Below are positions 35,646-44,318 of a DNA stretch of 64,000 bases, one piece after another. The notes under the pieces were generated by a model. That model was not told the DNA's origin, made no database searches, and saw nothing but the letters and a program-made list of their open reading frames with translations. This stretch comes from Bradyrhizobium cytisi. GTDB taxonomy: Bacteria; Pseudomonadota; Alphaproteobacteria; Rhizobiales; Xanthobacteraceae. The position numbers and the translations under genes were made by a program. Where the stretch lies: NCBI RefSeq assembly GCF_008123515.1, contig NZ_VSSR01000021.1, positions 124,001-188,000 of the forward strand, in the 5' to 3' direction. How positions within the stretch are numbered: position 1 is the first letter of the stretch; each line of letters begins with the position of its first letter.

Positions 35646-36629
35646 ATGTCCGAACAGCCCCTTCCGATCGGCCCCGCCGATATCGATGCCGCAGCGCGCG
35701 TGCTCGCGCCTTTCGCTGTCCGCACCCCGCTGTTGTCCTTTCCCGTGCTCAACGAGCGCGTTGGCGCGAAAGTGTTCCTGAAGCCGGAGATGCTCCAGCG
35801 CACCGGCTCCTTCAAGTTCCGTGGCGCCTTCAACAAGGTGTTCTCGATCCCGCAGGACAAGCGTGCCGGCGGCGTCGTCGCGTTCTCCTCCGGCAATCAC
35901 GCCCAGGGCGTGGCGGCGGCGGCCAAGATACTCGACATGCGGGCGACCATCGTGATGCCGGCGGACGCGCCGCTCTCGAAGCGTGAGCGCACCAAATCCT
36001 ATGGCGCCGAGGTCGTGCTGTACGATCGCGACCGCGACGATCGCGAGGCGATCTCGCGCGGCATCGCCGAGAAGCGCGGCGCGACGCTGGTCAGGCCCTA
36101 TGACGATCCTTTCGTGATCGCAGGGCAGGGCACCGCGGGCCGCGAGATCGCGGAGGACATGGCAACGCTCGGCCTCTCACCTGACATCGTGGTGGCGCCG
36201 GCCTCCGGCGGCGGCCTGATCGCAGGCGTCGCAACGGCCGTGAAGGCGCGCTACCCACTAGCCGAGATCGTGGTGGCCGAGCCCGAGGCGTTCGACGATC
36301 ACGGCCTGTCGCTGACCGCAGGCCATCGCGAGCCGCACGCGCCGGCGGGCCGCACCATCTGCGACGCGCTGATGGCGCTGATCCCGGGCGAAATGACCTT
36401 TGCGATCAACAGCAAGCTTCTGGCGCGCGGCGTGACCGCGTCGGACAAGGAAGTCGGCGCGGCCGTCGCCTTTGCCTATCGCGAGCTGAAGCTCGTGGTC
36501 GAGCCCGGTGGTGCGGTGGGCCTTGCCGCGCTGCTTGCGGGGCGTCTCGACGTCGCCGGCAAGAACGTGGTCATCGTGCTCTCCGGCGGCAACGTCGATG
36601 CGGATCTGTTCGCTGAGCTGGTGGCCTGA
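35646..36629 (+). CDS. Threonine/serine dehydratase-like PLP enzyme
   Basis: 327 residues from the ATG at 35646. Fold-type II PLP enzyme with the lysine motif LQRTGSFKFRGAFN, FSSGNHAQGVAAAA, the tetraglycine-like phosphate loop ASGGGLIAG and the C-terminal VEPGGAVGLAALL and LSGGNVD. There is no C-terminal ACT regulatory domain, so it is the short catabolic type (TdcB-like or serine/threo-3-hydroxyaspartate dehydratase) rather than IlvA. It deaminates threonine or serine to a 2-oxo acid and ammonia. It follows the glycosyltransferase by 66 bases on the same strand. Confidence 0.9.
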   Translation: MSEQPLPIGPADIDAAARVLAPFAVRTPLLSFPVLNERVGAKVFLKPEMLQRTGSFKFRGAFNKVFSIPQDKRAGGVVAFSSGNHAQGVAAAAKILDMRATIVMPADAPLSKRERTKSYGAEVVLYDRDRDDREAISRGIAEKRGATLVRPYDDPFVIAGQGTAGREIAEDMATLGLSPDIVVAPASGGGLIAGVATAVKARYPLAEIVVAEPEAFDDHGLSLTAGHREPHAPAGRTICDALMALIPGEMTFAINSKLLARGVTASDKEVGAAVAFAYRELKLVVEPGGAVGLAALLAGRLDVAGKNVVIVLSGGNVDADLFAELVA

Positions 36630-36652
36630 GGTCTCGAGCTTTTGACATGAAG

Positions 36653-36683
36653 AAGGGGCAGAGCGTCGCCGCACTGCTCCTTT
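36653..36683. terminator. Weak hairpin between convergent genes
   Basis: AAGGGGCAG (36653-36661) pairs with CTGCTCCTT (36674-36682) with one G-U pair; only TTT follows. It lies between the ends of the dehydratase and caspase-like genes and could end transcripts from either side. Confidence 0.35.
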
Positions 36684-36703
36684 GTCGCGTGCGGTCGCCG
36701 CCA

Positions 36704-38485
36704 TCAATGCATGAAGCCGCGGTGGTTGTTGCCGCCATTCATGTTTGACTGGTTCATCGATTGACGGACATTGTTGCCGCCGCCATTCCCCATCGCATTG
36801 AACTGCGGCCGGTTGTTATTCTGCACCTGCACTTTGTTCACCGGGTTGTTGTCGAGCTTCACGCCGTTGTTGATGCGGATCGGATTGTTCTGGCTTTGAA
36901 CGTTGGTCACCTTCACGTCGATGGGCTTGGCATCGACAGTCGAGCTGCCCTTGCCGGTCGTCACGGGCATGCTCACGATCTTGCCAGGAGGGGTGTTGGC
37001 AGTGCCGGCATGGCTGTTGCCGGTGTTCTGGGTGGTGGTGGTCACCGGCAGTGTGGTGATCTTGCCGATGCCGCCAGTGTTCGTCGTCGTGCTGGTCGGC
37101 GCGGGCAGAGTGACGATCTTGCCCGGGATCTGCGACGGCGTGCCATTCTGCGAATTGCCGGCAGGCAGGGTAACGATCTTACCGATTCCGTCGACCGGCT
37201 TCTGCACGACCGGCGGGTTGACGTTGATCTGAGAGCCGCCGTTGCCCTGCTGGATCAGCGGCATGTATTTGGGCTGGCCGAGATTGCCGATCTTGAGCGT
37301 CGGGGCAATGTTCTGCGGAGCCAAAAACTTCGTCGCCTGCATCAGGGGGATCAGCTTCGGCTGCGTCTCGAGCTTGTGCGCCATCAGCGCATATGGGCTG
37401 TTGCCGTAGCTGTCGTAGAAGGCCTTGTAGCCGATCGGCGAGTTCGCGAGCACCGCCTGGTGCCAGGCCTGCGAGATCAGCAAAATCGACAGCAGCCAGC
37501 GGATATGATCGCACAGCGGGTCGTGCGGATACATCTGGAGGAACTCCTGATAGTACTCCGGCCGTCCCTCGGACACGACGTAGTCATAGGCCTGTCGCGT
37601 TGAACGGCTCGGCAGGTTCGAGGCCATCTGCACCACCGGCGCATTCACCGGCGCGCGATTGGCGGCAACGGCCGTGTCGCCGAAGAAGGTGAAGTCGGAG
37701 GTCAGCGAGGAGCTCTCCCACGGAATCTGCGCGCCGCTGGTGGTCTGGTTGACCTGGAGCCGCACGCGCTTGAAGAGCTGCTCGATCGGCACGTTGGGCT
37801 CGCGCGCGACGTTCAGGAAGGCCTGCGTATAGGGGCTGTGGCCGGCATTGCCATCGAGCGCTTCGGCGCCCGGCGCGGTCGAATAGCCGACGATGGAGCC
37901 GTTCGGCGCATCGACGATGGCAAGGCCGCGGCCGGCGTCGTTGACGTCAGGGAACGGGTTGTTGCGGCAGGCATCGAGGATGACGATGCGCATCCGGCTC
38001 GGGATCGTCTCCAGCGTCGACATCACGTCGACCAGGCGGACCGAATCGTTGACGAGCTCGGTCTGGTTCGACACCTTCGCGTCAACAGGGACGAGATAGT
38101 TCTCGCCGGCGAGCTGCACGCCGTGACCGGCGTAATAGACCATCGCCACCGTGTTCGGACCGCGCGCGGAGACCTTGGCCGAGAAATCCTGCACCACGCG
38201 CAGCATGTCGTTCTGACCGAGATCGGTCGCCGAGATCACCTCGAAGCCGGCCGAGTTGAGGAACTGCGCCATCGACTGCGCGTCATTGTCGGGATTGGCG
38301 AGCTGCGGCGCGTTCTGGTAGTTCGAATTGCCGATCACCAGCGCCACTCGCTGCTCCGGGCCTTGCAGCGCGGCAGGCGCAGCCGGTTCGACAGGGGCGA
38401 CCTGTGCGGAAACGGGGCCGCAGCCGAAGCCGAACAGGCTTCCCAGCAGGCCGGCAGTCATCAGGGCGGATTTCAGACGGAACAT
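36704..38485 (-). CDS. Exported caspase-like (peptidase C14) protein with Asn-rich repetitive tail
   Basis: 593 residues. A signal peptide (about 1-27, ending PVSAQ) is followed by a metacaspase-like C14 domain, about residues 45-270. The core shows ALVIGNSNYQ, the catalytic His in YYAGHGVQ and the catalytic Cys in LDACRNNPF. A linker follows, then a low-complexity tail. Four copies of a GKI(V/T)(T/S)(L/M)P motif are spaced by 20-30 Thr/Asn/Gly-rich residues, and an Asn/Gln/Gly-rich end closes the chain. The domain is periplasmic or surface if the signal is used. Substrate and role are unknown; such proteins are common in alphaproteobacteria with complex life styles. It stands alone between convergent and repeat sequences. 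Confidence 0.85.
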   Translation of the reverse strand: MFRLKSALMTAGLLGSLFGFGCGPVSAQVAPVEPAAPAALQGPEQRVALVIGNSNYQNAPQLANPDNDAQSMAQFLNSAGFEVISATDLGQNDMLRVVQDFSAKVSARGPNTVAMVYYAGHGVQLAGENYLVPVDAKVSNQTELVNDSVRLVDVMSTLETIPSRMRIVILDACRNNPFPDVNDAGRGLAIVDAPNGSIVGYSTAPGAEALDGNAGHSPYTQAFLNVAREPNVPIEQLFKRVRLQVNQTTSGAQIPWESSSLTSDFTFFGDTAVAANRAPVNAPVVQMASNLPSRSTRQAYDYVVSEGRPEYYQEFLQMYPHDPLCDHIRWLLSILLISQAWHQAVLANSPIGYKAFYDSYGNSPYALMAHKLETQPKLIPLMQATKFLAPQNIAPTLKIGNLGQPKYMPLIQQGNGGSQINVNPPVVQKPVDGIGKIVTLPAGNSQNGTPSQIPGKIVTLPAPTSTTTNTGGIGKITTLPVTTTTQNTGNSHAGTANTPPGKIVSMPVTTGKGSSTVDAKPIDVKVTNVQSQNNPIRINNGVKLDNNPVNKVQVQNNNRPQFNAMGNGGGNNVRQSMNQSNMNGGNNHRGFMH

Positions 38486-38631
38486 GGCGGGCTCCCTCGG
38501 GGCTCATCTCGATGCGAGATTGGTTGCGAGGAAGCTAGGCGGCGTTCGATCCCTGGTCCGTGATCGCGATCACCGTCGGATCCTGCGTGATCTAGATCAC
38601 GCGTAAGGGCGTGGGGCGCTTGCCTCGCGCT

Positions 38632-38713
38632 CCGTCATTGCGAGCGGAGCGAAGCAATCCAGAATCTTTCCGCGGCGGCAGTCTGGATTGCTTCGCTCCG
38701 CTCGCAATGACGG
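38632..38713. repeat. Long perfect inverted repeat (32-bp arms)
   Basis: The arms at 38632-38663 and 38682-38713 are perfectly complementary over 32 bases around an 18-base loop. The arms contain CGTCATTGCGAGCGGAGCG. A related but degenerate copy is at 45213-45301. This is a dispersed intergenic repeat, not a CRISPR unit. It lies in the 248-base gap between the caspase-like gene and the downstream hypothetical gene. Confidence 0.85.
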
Positions 38714-38733
38714 TGGAAAGAGTGCGAGCGCCT

Positions 38734-40020
38734 TTACGAGAAGAACGCGATCTTCTCGGCCTGGGTCATGCGGCGGATCGGCGCCAGCGCGTCGTTGGCC
38801 GCAGGGCGGGGCTTTTGCACGATGCCGCTGGCGAGAATGGTGGCGCCGAGCGAGGGTTCGGGCAGGGGGGAGGGCATCGGCAGCGACGCGGTCGGTGCTG
38901 CGCCGTAGGTTGCTGCGGCCGTCATCATGGAGGCCGGTTGCTCCATCGCTTCGGCTGCGGCTTCGGCGATGGCATCGGTGAGACGCGCGAGCGATTCCAT
39001 CGCGATCGGGGCTTCGACGACCGGCTCCTCAACAACCGGTTCCTCGACATGCGGCGCGATTGGCGCCTCCATGGCGACCGGCTTCGCGACCCCCGCGGCC
39101 ATCGGCTCCGGCTTGGGAATAGCCGCTTCCATCTCCATCGGCTCGACGATCTCGTCGAACTCCGGATCAGGCGCAGCCATCTCCAACGCGATCGCCGCGA
39201 GCACGGCGTCGTCTTCGGCCTCCGCGGCGGCATCGAACGAGAACTCGTCCGTGATCTCGGCGACGGAAGCGGGATCGGCGAGGCTGTCCTCGACCGCAGC
39301 AAAACTCTCTTCGACGGCGGCGTGGCTTTCGGCAATCTCGGGCGCGATCGCGACGTCCATCGTCGCGTTCTCGGCGATGCTGCTCGCGTCAGCGGTCGCC
39401 TCGGGCTCCGGCGCGATGTCCTGCCGGGTCTCCGTCAAAGCCACGGATGCTTCGCTCGCCATCGCAACGGGCGCTCCGACGCCGTCAGCGTCCGTCTGCT
39501 CGACCCGGTCCCTGAGCAGATCGAAGGCGGCCTTGAGGTCGGCGCGCGGGTCGATGGTCGACACCTGGGCGCAGGCCGCTTCGATCGAGGCGAGCTGCGA
39601 ATCAATCAGGTCGCAGATTCGCCCGTCGGCGCCGATCTCGCGCCAGCGCCAGGAGATCTCCTTGATGATGCGCACGCCGCGCGGAATCGGCGCGAGGCTC
39701 GCCTCGAGCACGGCCGGATCGCAAGCCTTGCCGGCGGCGCTTTCTGCGTCCTCGACCGCGCGGCGGATCGCGACCAGCGCCTCGGGCAGGCGGTCCTCGA
39801 CGACGGGTTGTCGCTGTGCCGCAAGGGTTTCTTCGATTTTGGCGACCGCGTCGAGCACCATGCTGGTGTCGGCATTGCGGTTGCGCTTGGCGTACTCGCC
39901 GAGGAACCAGCGGCCGCGCGCGGTCTCCATGAAGGCTTCACGGATCGCGTCGTAATCCTGCTCGTTCGGCTCGGCCGCGCGGGCCGACATGGGCGAGAGG
40001 GCGAATGCTTCGTTGGCCAT
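38734..40020 (-). CDS. Hypothetical Ala/Glu/Pro-rich protein
   Basis: 428 residues from the ATG at 40020. I do not recognise a family. The N-terminal part (about 1-160) is predicted helical and looks globular: DYDAIREAFMETARGRWFLGEYAKRNRNADTS, a likely coiled segment, then IPRGVRIIKEISWRWREIG. Residues about 190-375 are low complexity, rich in Ala, Glu, Pro and Met with repeats such as EEPVVEEPVVEAP. A short conserved-looking C-terminus reads RRMTQAEKIAFFS. There is no signal or membrane segment, so it is probably cytoplasmic. It is divergent from the frameshifted MFS gene across 75 bases. The N-terminal region suggests a protein-interaction role, no more. Confidence 0.75.
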   Translation of the reverse strand: MANEAFALSPMSARAAEPNEQDYDAIREAFMETARGRWFLGEYAKRNRNADTSMVLDAVAKIEETLAAQRQPVVEDRLPEALVAIRRAVEDAESAAGKACDPAVLEASLAPIPRGVRIIKEISWRWREIGADGRICDLIDSQLASIEAACAQVSTIDPRADLKAAFDLLRDRVEQTDADGVGAPVAMASEASVALTETRQDIAPEPEATADASSIAENATMDVAIAPEIAESHAAVEESFAAVEDSLADPASVAEITDEFSFDAAAEAEDDAVLAAIALEMAAPDPEFDEIVEPMEMEAAIPKPEPMAAGVAKPVAMEAPIAPHVEEPVVEEPVVEAPIAMESLARLTDAIAEAAAEAMEQPASMMTAAATYGAAPTASLPMPSPLPEPSLGATILASGIVQKPRPAANDALAPIRRMTQAEKIAFFS

Positions 40021-40095
40021 GACAGTCTCGTCGCGCAAATCACCGCGCGTTACTGTAACGATCACCACGATATCGACCGAATCGCAATTGGTTTG

Positions 40096-41284
40096 ATGGC
40101 AGGCGAATCACAAATCCCCATCGCGACATCCGTCAAGCGGCGATTCACCGTGCGTCTTGCGCTGTTCTACGCGGCCGTGTTCGCGGTGACGGGCACGCAT
40201 CTGCCGTTCTTCCCGGTCTGGCTCAAGGCGATCGGCGTCGATGCGGCCTGGATCGGGATCATCAACGCGCTGCCGGGGATCACGCGCTTCACCACGCTGC
40301 CCTACGCAACCGCCTTTGCCGAAAAGCGCCATGCGATTCGTGCCGGCATGATGGTTTCGGTCGTCGCGACGGCGGCGGGATTTGCGCTGGTCGGCGTGCA
40401 GCACCAGCCGCTGGCACTCCTGCTGATCTATGCGCTGACCTGCATCATGTGGACGCCGGTCGTGCCGCTGACGGATGCGTATGCGCTGCGCGGCGTCATT
40501 CGTTACGGCTTCGACTATGGGCCAATTCGGCTGTGGGGCTCGGCGGCCTTCGCGGCCGGCGCACTCGCCTGCGGCTATCTCGTCGACAGCATCGACACGC
40601 GCGAGCTGATCTGGGTCATCGTCGCTTGGGCTCTCGTTGCGGGCGTCGCGGGCCTGTTGCTCCAGCCGCTCGGCGATGTCAGGCGAAGGAGCGCGGAAAA
40701 GCCCGCTGGCAATGCCCTGCTGCGCGATGCCGGCTTCTGGTCGGTCATCATTTCGGCCGCGCTGATCCAGGGCAGTCACGCTGCCTATTACTCATTTTCG
40801 GCGATCAGCTGGCAGGCCCATGGGCTCGGCGGGTTCACAATCGCCGGACTCTGGACGCTGGGCGTGATCGCCGAGATCGTCGTCTTCGCGCTGTCGCCGC
40901 GCTTCTCGCTGCATCCGTCATCGCTGATGGCGATCGGCGGCGCAAGCGCGGTGCTGCGCTGGATCGTCACGGCGCAGGAGCCGTCGCTGGCGCTGCTCGC
41001 GATCGCGCAGCTCGGCCACGGCCTCACTTTCGGCATGACCATCGTCGGCACCATGAATTTGCTGGTGCGGCGCGTATCAGATTGCGCGGGGGCAGGGTTA
41101 CTATGCTGCGTGCAGCGGCTTGCTGGGCGCGACGAGCTCGATCGCCTCAGGCGCGATCTACGCCAGCATCGGCGACAGCCTCTATTACGTCATGGCGGCG
41201 ATGGCGGCGGCCGGCGCGATCGTGATCTGGTCGGCGCGGCATCGGCTCATGGCTCAGCCCCAGAGCGAAGCGTCCGGCGGATAG
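40096..41284 (+). pseudogene. MFS transporter (HcaT/MFS_1-like) broken by a frameshift at about 41077
   Basis: The frame from the ATG at 40096 encodes a normal MFS N-terminus and most of the helices, through FGMTIVGTMNLLVRRV. It then runs into unrelated sequence. From 41078 the frame shifted by one base continues the family: QIARGQGYYAACSGLLGATSSIASGAIYASIGDSLYY, ending at a TAG at 41282-41284. A single extra T at 41077, or loss of two or five bases there, explains the break. The repaired protein would be about 395 residues, normal for the family. Either a real pseudogene or a sequencing error. The reading ends inside the convergent dgcA-like gene (31-base overlap). Confidence 0.8.
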
Positions 41285-42249
41285 ACCAGGCTCTCGTCAT
41301 AACGCAGTCCATGATCGCGATCGCGCGCCAGCAACAACGGGCCGTCGAGATCGACGAAGCGCGCCTGCGGGGTCACCAGCATGGCGGGCGCCATCGACAG
41401 CGAGGTCGCGACCATGCAGCCGATCATGATCTCGAAGCCGAGCGCCTGCGCGGCATCGGCCATGGCCAGCGCCTCGGTGAGACCGCCGGTCTTGTCGAGC
41501 TTGATGTTCACGGCGTCGTAGCGCGCGCGCAAGGGGGCCAGCGAGTTGCGGTCATGCACGCTCTCGTCGGCGCAGACCGCGAGCGGCCGCTTGATCCGCG
41601 CCAGCGCGTCGTCCTTGCCGGCCGGCAGCGGCTGCTCCACCAGGGTGACGCCGACGGCGGCGCAGGCCGCGAGGTTGGCTTCCAGATTGGCCTCGGTCCA
41701 GGCCTCGTTGGCGTCGACGATCAGCTCCGACTCGGAGGCCGCCTTGCGCACGGCCGCGATCCGCTCGGGATCACCGTCGCCGCCGAGCTTGATCTTGAGC
41801 AGCGGCCGGTGCGCCGCCCTGGCGGTCGCCGCCGCCATGGCCCCAGGCGTGCCCAGCGAGATCGTATAGGCCGTGGTGCGCTCGCCCGGCACAGGGCGGT
41901 CGAGCAGGTTCCAGGCCCGCAGGCCCGAAGCCCTGGCCTCGAGGTCGATCAGGGCGCAATCCAGCGCATTGCGGGCCGCCCCTGGCGGCATGGCGGCTTG
42001 GAGGGCCTGCCGCGTCAGCCCGCCCGCGAGAGCCGCCTGCATGGCCTGGATCGCGGCCAGTGTTGCCTCGGGCGTCTCGCCATAGCGGGGATAGGGGACG
42101 CATTCGCCGCGGCCGATCAGTCCGTTTTGGCTCACCTCGGCCACAACGGTCACGGCTTCCGTCTTGGCGCCGCGGCTGATCGTGAAACTGCCGGCGATGG
42201 GAAACCGCTCGATTCGGGCGGCAAGCACAGGAACTTTGCTGGAAGTCAT
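41254..42249 (-). CDS. dgcA: Enolase-superfamily dipeptide epimerase / N-acetyl-D-glutamate racemase (DgcA-like)
   Basis: 331 residues from the ATG at 42249. Enolase superfamily, muconate-lactonising subgroup. The catalytic Lys is in LLKIKLGGDGDP, metal ligands are Asp in IVDANEAW, Glu in LVEQPLP and Asp in CADES, and the second Lys is in NIKLDKTGG. YTISLGTPGAMAA near the lid is like L-Ala-D/L-Glu epimerases and DgcA. These act in recycling of peptidoglycan-derived or D-glutamate compounds. No DgcN gene is adjacent to support the DgcA role strictly. An in-frame ATG at 42399 would overlap the start of the mlaE-like gene and is rejected. Confidence 0.8.
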   Translation of the reverse strand: MTSSKVPVLAARIERFPIAGSFTISRGAKTEAVTVVAEVSQNGLIGRGECVPYPRYGETPEATLAAIQAMQAALAGGLTRQALQAAMPPGAARNALDCALIDLEARASGLRAWNLLDRPVPGERTTAYTISLGTPGAMAAATARAAHRPLLKIKLGGDGDPERIAAVRKAASESELIVDANEAWTEANLEANLAACAAVGVTLVEQPLPAGKDDALARIKRPLAVCADESVHDRNSLAPLRARYDAVNIKLDKTGGLTEALAMADAAQALGFEIMIGCMVATSLSMAPAMLVTPQARFVDLDGPLLLARDRDHGLRYDESLVYPPDASLWG

Positions 42250-42383
42250 TTTGAACTCTGGCGAAATCTGAACCTGCTGGTTACCTCTAGCAACTAACAT
42301 TAACCAGTTGGGGATACCTTTTCTGGGTAAGGGCGCGTGCGCAATGATTTGATTTTCTCCGCCCCGGCACGGGAGCGGACACC

Positions 42384-43517
42384 TTGAGCGGCGATCCAAA
42401 GCTGGAGCGGATTGCCAAAGGCAACGCGCTGGCCCTCTGCGCCACCGGAACCTGGACCGCGAGCTTCGCGCCGGTCCTGGAGCGGATGGTGGCCGACGCC
42501 GAGAAGCTCGCCGGCAGCCCCCAAAGCATCTTCATCGACGTCTCCGAGGTCGCCAAGCTCGACACGTTCGGGGCCTGGCTGATCGAACGGCTGCGTCGCA
42601 CCCTGACCCAAGGCACCGTCGAGACTCAGATCGCGGGGCTGTCCGCGAACTATTCGAGCCTCGTCGACGAGGTGCGGCGGGTCCGCGCGACGCCCGTGAT
42701 CGACACCACCTCGATCACCATCACCGGCATGCTGGAGCAGATCGGCCGCGCCGTGGCGGGCATCGGCGGCACCATTGCGAGCCTGATCGACATGCTCGGC
42801 GCGGTGCTCGCGGCGGGCGGGCGCGTGCTGATCCATCCGCGCTCACTCCGCCTGACCTCGACCGTGCATCATCTGGAGCAGGTCTGCTGGCGCGCGGTGC
42901 CGATCATCGTGCTGATCACCTTCCTGATCGGCTGCATCATCGCCCAGCAGGGCATCTTTCATTTCCGCCGGTTCGGCGCCGACATCTTCGTCGTCGACAT
43001 GCTCGGCGTCCTGGTGTTGCGCGAGATCGGCGTGCTGCTGGTCGCCATCATGGTCGCGGGCCGCTCGGGCAGCGCCTACACCGCCGAGCTCGGCTCGATG
43101 AAGATGCGCGAGGAGATCGACGCGCTGCGCACCATGGGGTTCGACCCGATCGAGGTCCTGGTATTGCCGCGCATGCTGGCGCTGGTGCTGGCGCTGCCGA
43201 TCCTCGCCTTCCTCGGCGCCATGGCCGCGCTCTATGGCGGCGGTCTCGTCGCCTGGCTCTATGGCGGCGTCGATCCCGAGGCGTTTCTGCTGCGCCTGCG
43301 CGACGCCATCTCGATCGATCATTTCATCGTCGGCATCGTGAAAGCGCCCGTCATGGCCGCGGTGATCGGCATCGTCGCCTGCGTCGAGGGCCTTGCGGTG
43401 CAGGGCAGCGCGGAATCGCTCGGACAGCACACGACCGCGTCGGTGGTGAAGGGCATCTTCTTCGTCATCGTGATGGACGGCGTGTTCGCCATCTTCTTCG
43501 CCTCGATCGGAATGTGA
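42384..43517 (+). CDS. MlaE-type lipid ABC transporter permease with N-terminal STAS domain
   Basis: 377 residues. The start is a TTG at 42384, preceded by GGGAG at eight bases. Residues about 1-110 form a STAS-like domain (IFIDVSEVAKLDTFGAWLIERL), which takes the place of MlaB. The rest is an MlaE permease with about five helices: the GCIIAQQGIFHFRRFGA segment, AIMVAGRSGSAYTAELGSMKMREEIDALRTMG and the C-terminal GLAVQGSAESLGQHTTASVVKG are diagnostic. The Mla system moves phospholipids between inner and outer membranes. It starts an operon with the ATPase and MCE-domain genes. Confidence 0.92.
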   Translation: MSGDPKLERIAKGNALALCATGTWTASFAPVLERMVADAEKLAGSPQSIFIDVSEVAKLDTFGAWLIERLRRTLTQGTVETQIAGLSANYSSLVDEVRRVRATPVIDTTSITITGMLEQIGRAVAGIGGTIASLIDMLGAVLAAGGRVLIHPRSLRLTSTVHHLEQVCWRAVPIIVLITFLIGCIIAQQGIFHFRRFGADIFVVDMLGVLVLREIGVLLVAIMVAGRSGSAYTAELGSMKMREEIDALRTMGFDPIEVLVLPRMLALVLALPILAFLGAMAALYGGGLVAWLYGGVDPEAFLLRLRDAISIDHFIVGIVKAPVMAAVIGIVACVEGLAVQGSAESLGQHTTASVVKGIFFVIVMDGVFAIFFASIGM

Positions 43518-43519
43518 CG

Positions 43520-44302
43520 ATGGCGCAGGAAACTCAAAACGCGATTCAAGACCCCATCATCCGCGTCCGCGACATCACCGTGCAGTTCGGTGCGACGCGT
43601 GTCCTCGACGGCCTCAACCTCGACGTCCAGCGCGGCGAGATTTTGGGATTTGTCGGCCCCTCGGGCGCAGGCAAATCGGTGCTGACGCGGACCATCATCG
43701 GCCTGGTGCCGAAGATCGCGGGCTCCATCGAGGTGTTCGGCGTCGATCTGGATTCCTCCAACACCTCGCAGCGCCGCAATGTCGAGCGGCGCTGGGGCGT
43801 GCTGTTCCAGCAGGGCGCGCTGTTCTCCTCGCTCACGGTGCGGCAGAACATCCAGTTTCCGATGCGCGAATACTTACGCGTCTCGCAGCGGCTGATGGAC
43901 GAGATCACCATGGCCAAGCTCGCCATGGTCGGCCTCAAGCCGGAAGTGGCCGAGCGTTTCCCCTCGGAACTGTCGGGCGGCATGATCAAGCGCGTCGCGC
44001 TGGCCCGCGCGTTGTCGCTCGATCCGGACCTCGTCTTCCTGGACGAGCCGACCTCCGGCCTCGATCCGATCGGCGCCGGCGACTTCGACGATCTGGTCAG
44101 GACGCTGCAGCGTACTTTGGGGCTGACCGTTTTCATGGTAACCCACGACCTCGACAGCCTTTACACGGCTTGCGACCGGATCGCCGTTTTAGGGAACGGT
44201 AAGATCATTGCGGCAGGGTCGATCGCCGACATGCAGGCCTCGCAGCATCCCTGGCTGAGGCAGTATTTCCATGGCAAGCGCGCCCGCGCGGTCGTGACTT
44301 GA
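43520..44302 (+). CDS. MlaF-type ABC transporter ATPase
   Basis: 260 residues from the ATG at 43520. A GTG at 43514 overlapping the permease stop is an alternative but its ribosome site is too close. The ABC ATPase motifs are complete: Walker A GPSGAGKSV, Q-loop LFQQGALFSSLTV, signature LSGGMIKRVALARAL, Walker B DLVFLDEPTSGLDP and the H-loop VTHD. The GGM form of the signature, in place of GGQ, is characteristic of MlaF. It powers the MlaE permease. Operon position second of three. Confidence 0.94.
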   Translation: MAQETQNAIQDPIIRVRDITVQFGATRVLDGLNLDVQRGEILGFVGPSGAGKSVLTRTIIGLVPKIAGSIEVFGVDLDSSNTSQRRNVERRWGVLFQQGALFSSLTVRQNIQFPMREYLRVSQRLMDEITMAKLAMVGLKPEVAERFPSELSGGMIKRVALARALSLDPDLVFLDEPTSGLDPIGAGDFDDLVRTLQRTLGLTVFMVTHDLDSLYTACDRIAVLGNGKIIAAGSIADMQASQHPWLRQYFHGKRARAVVT

Positions 44303-44318
44303 GTAGCCGGAGCAGCTG

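Noticed and set aside
38632..38713. Repeat as a CRISPR unit
   Set aside because: It is a single inverted repeat with no direct repeats or spacers.
38611..42297. 1228-codon plus-strand open frame
   Set aside because: Only its middle (from 40096) codes for a recognisable protein, the MFS transporter. The rest is the shadow of the Ala/Glu-rich gene and the dgcA-like gene.
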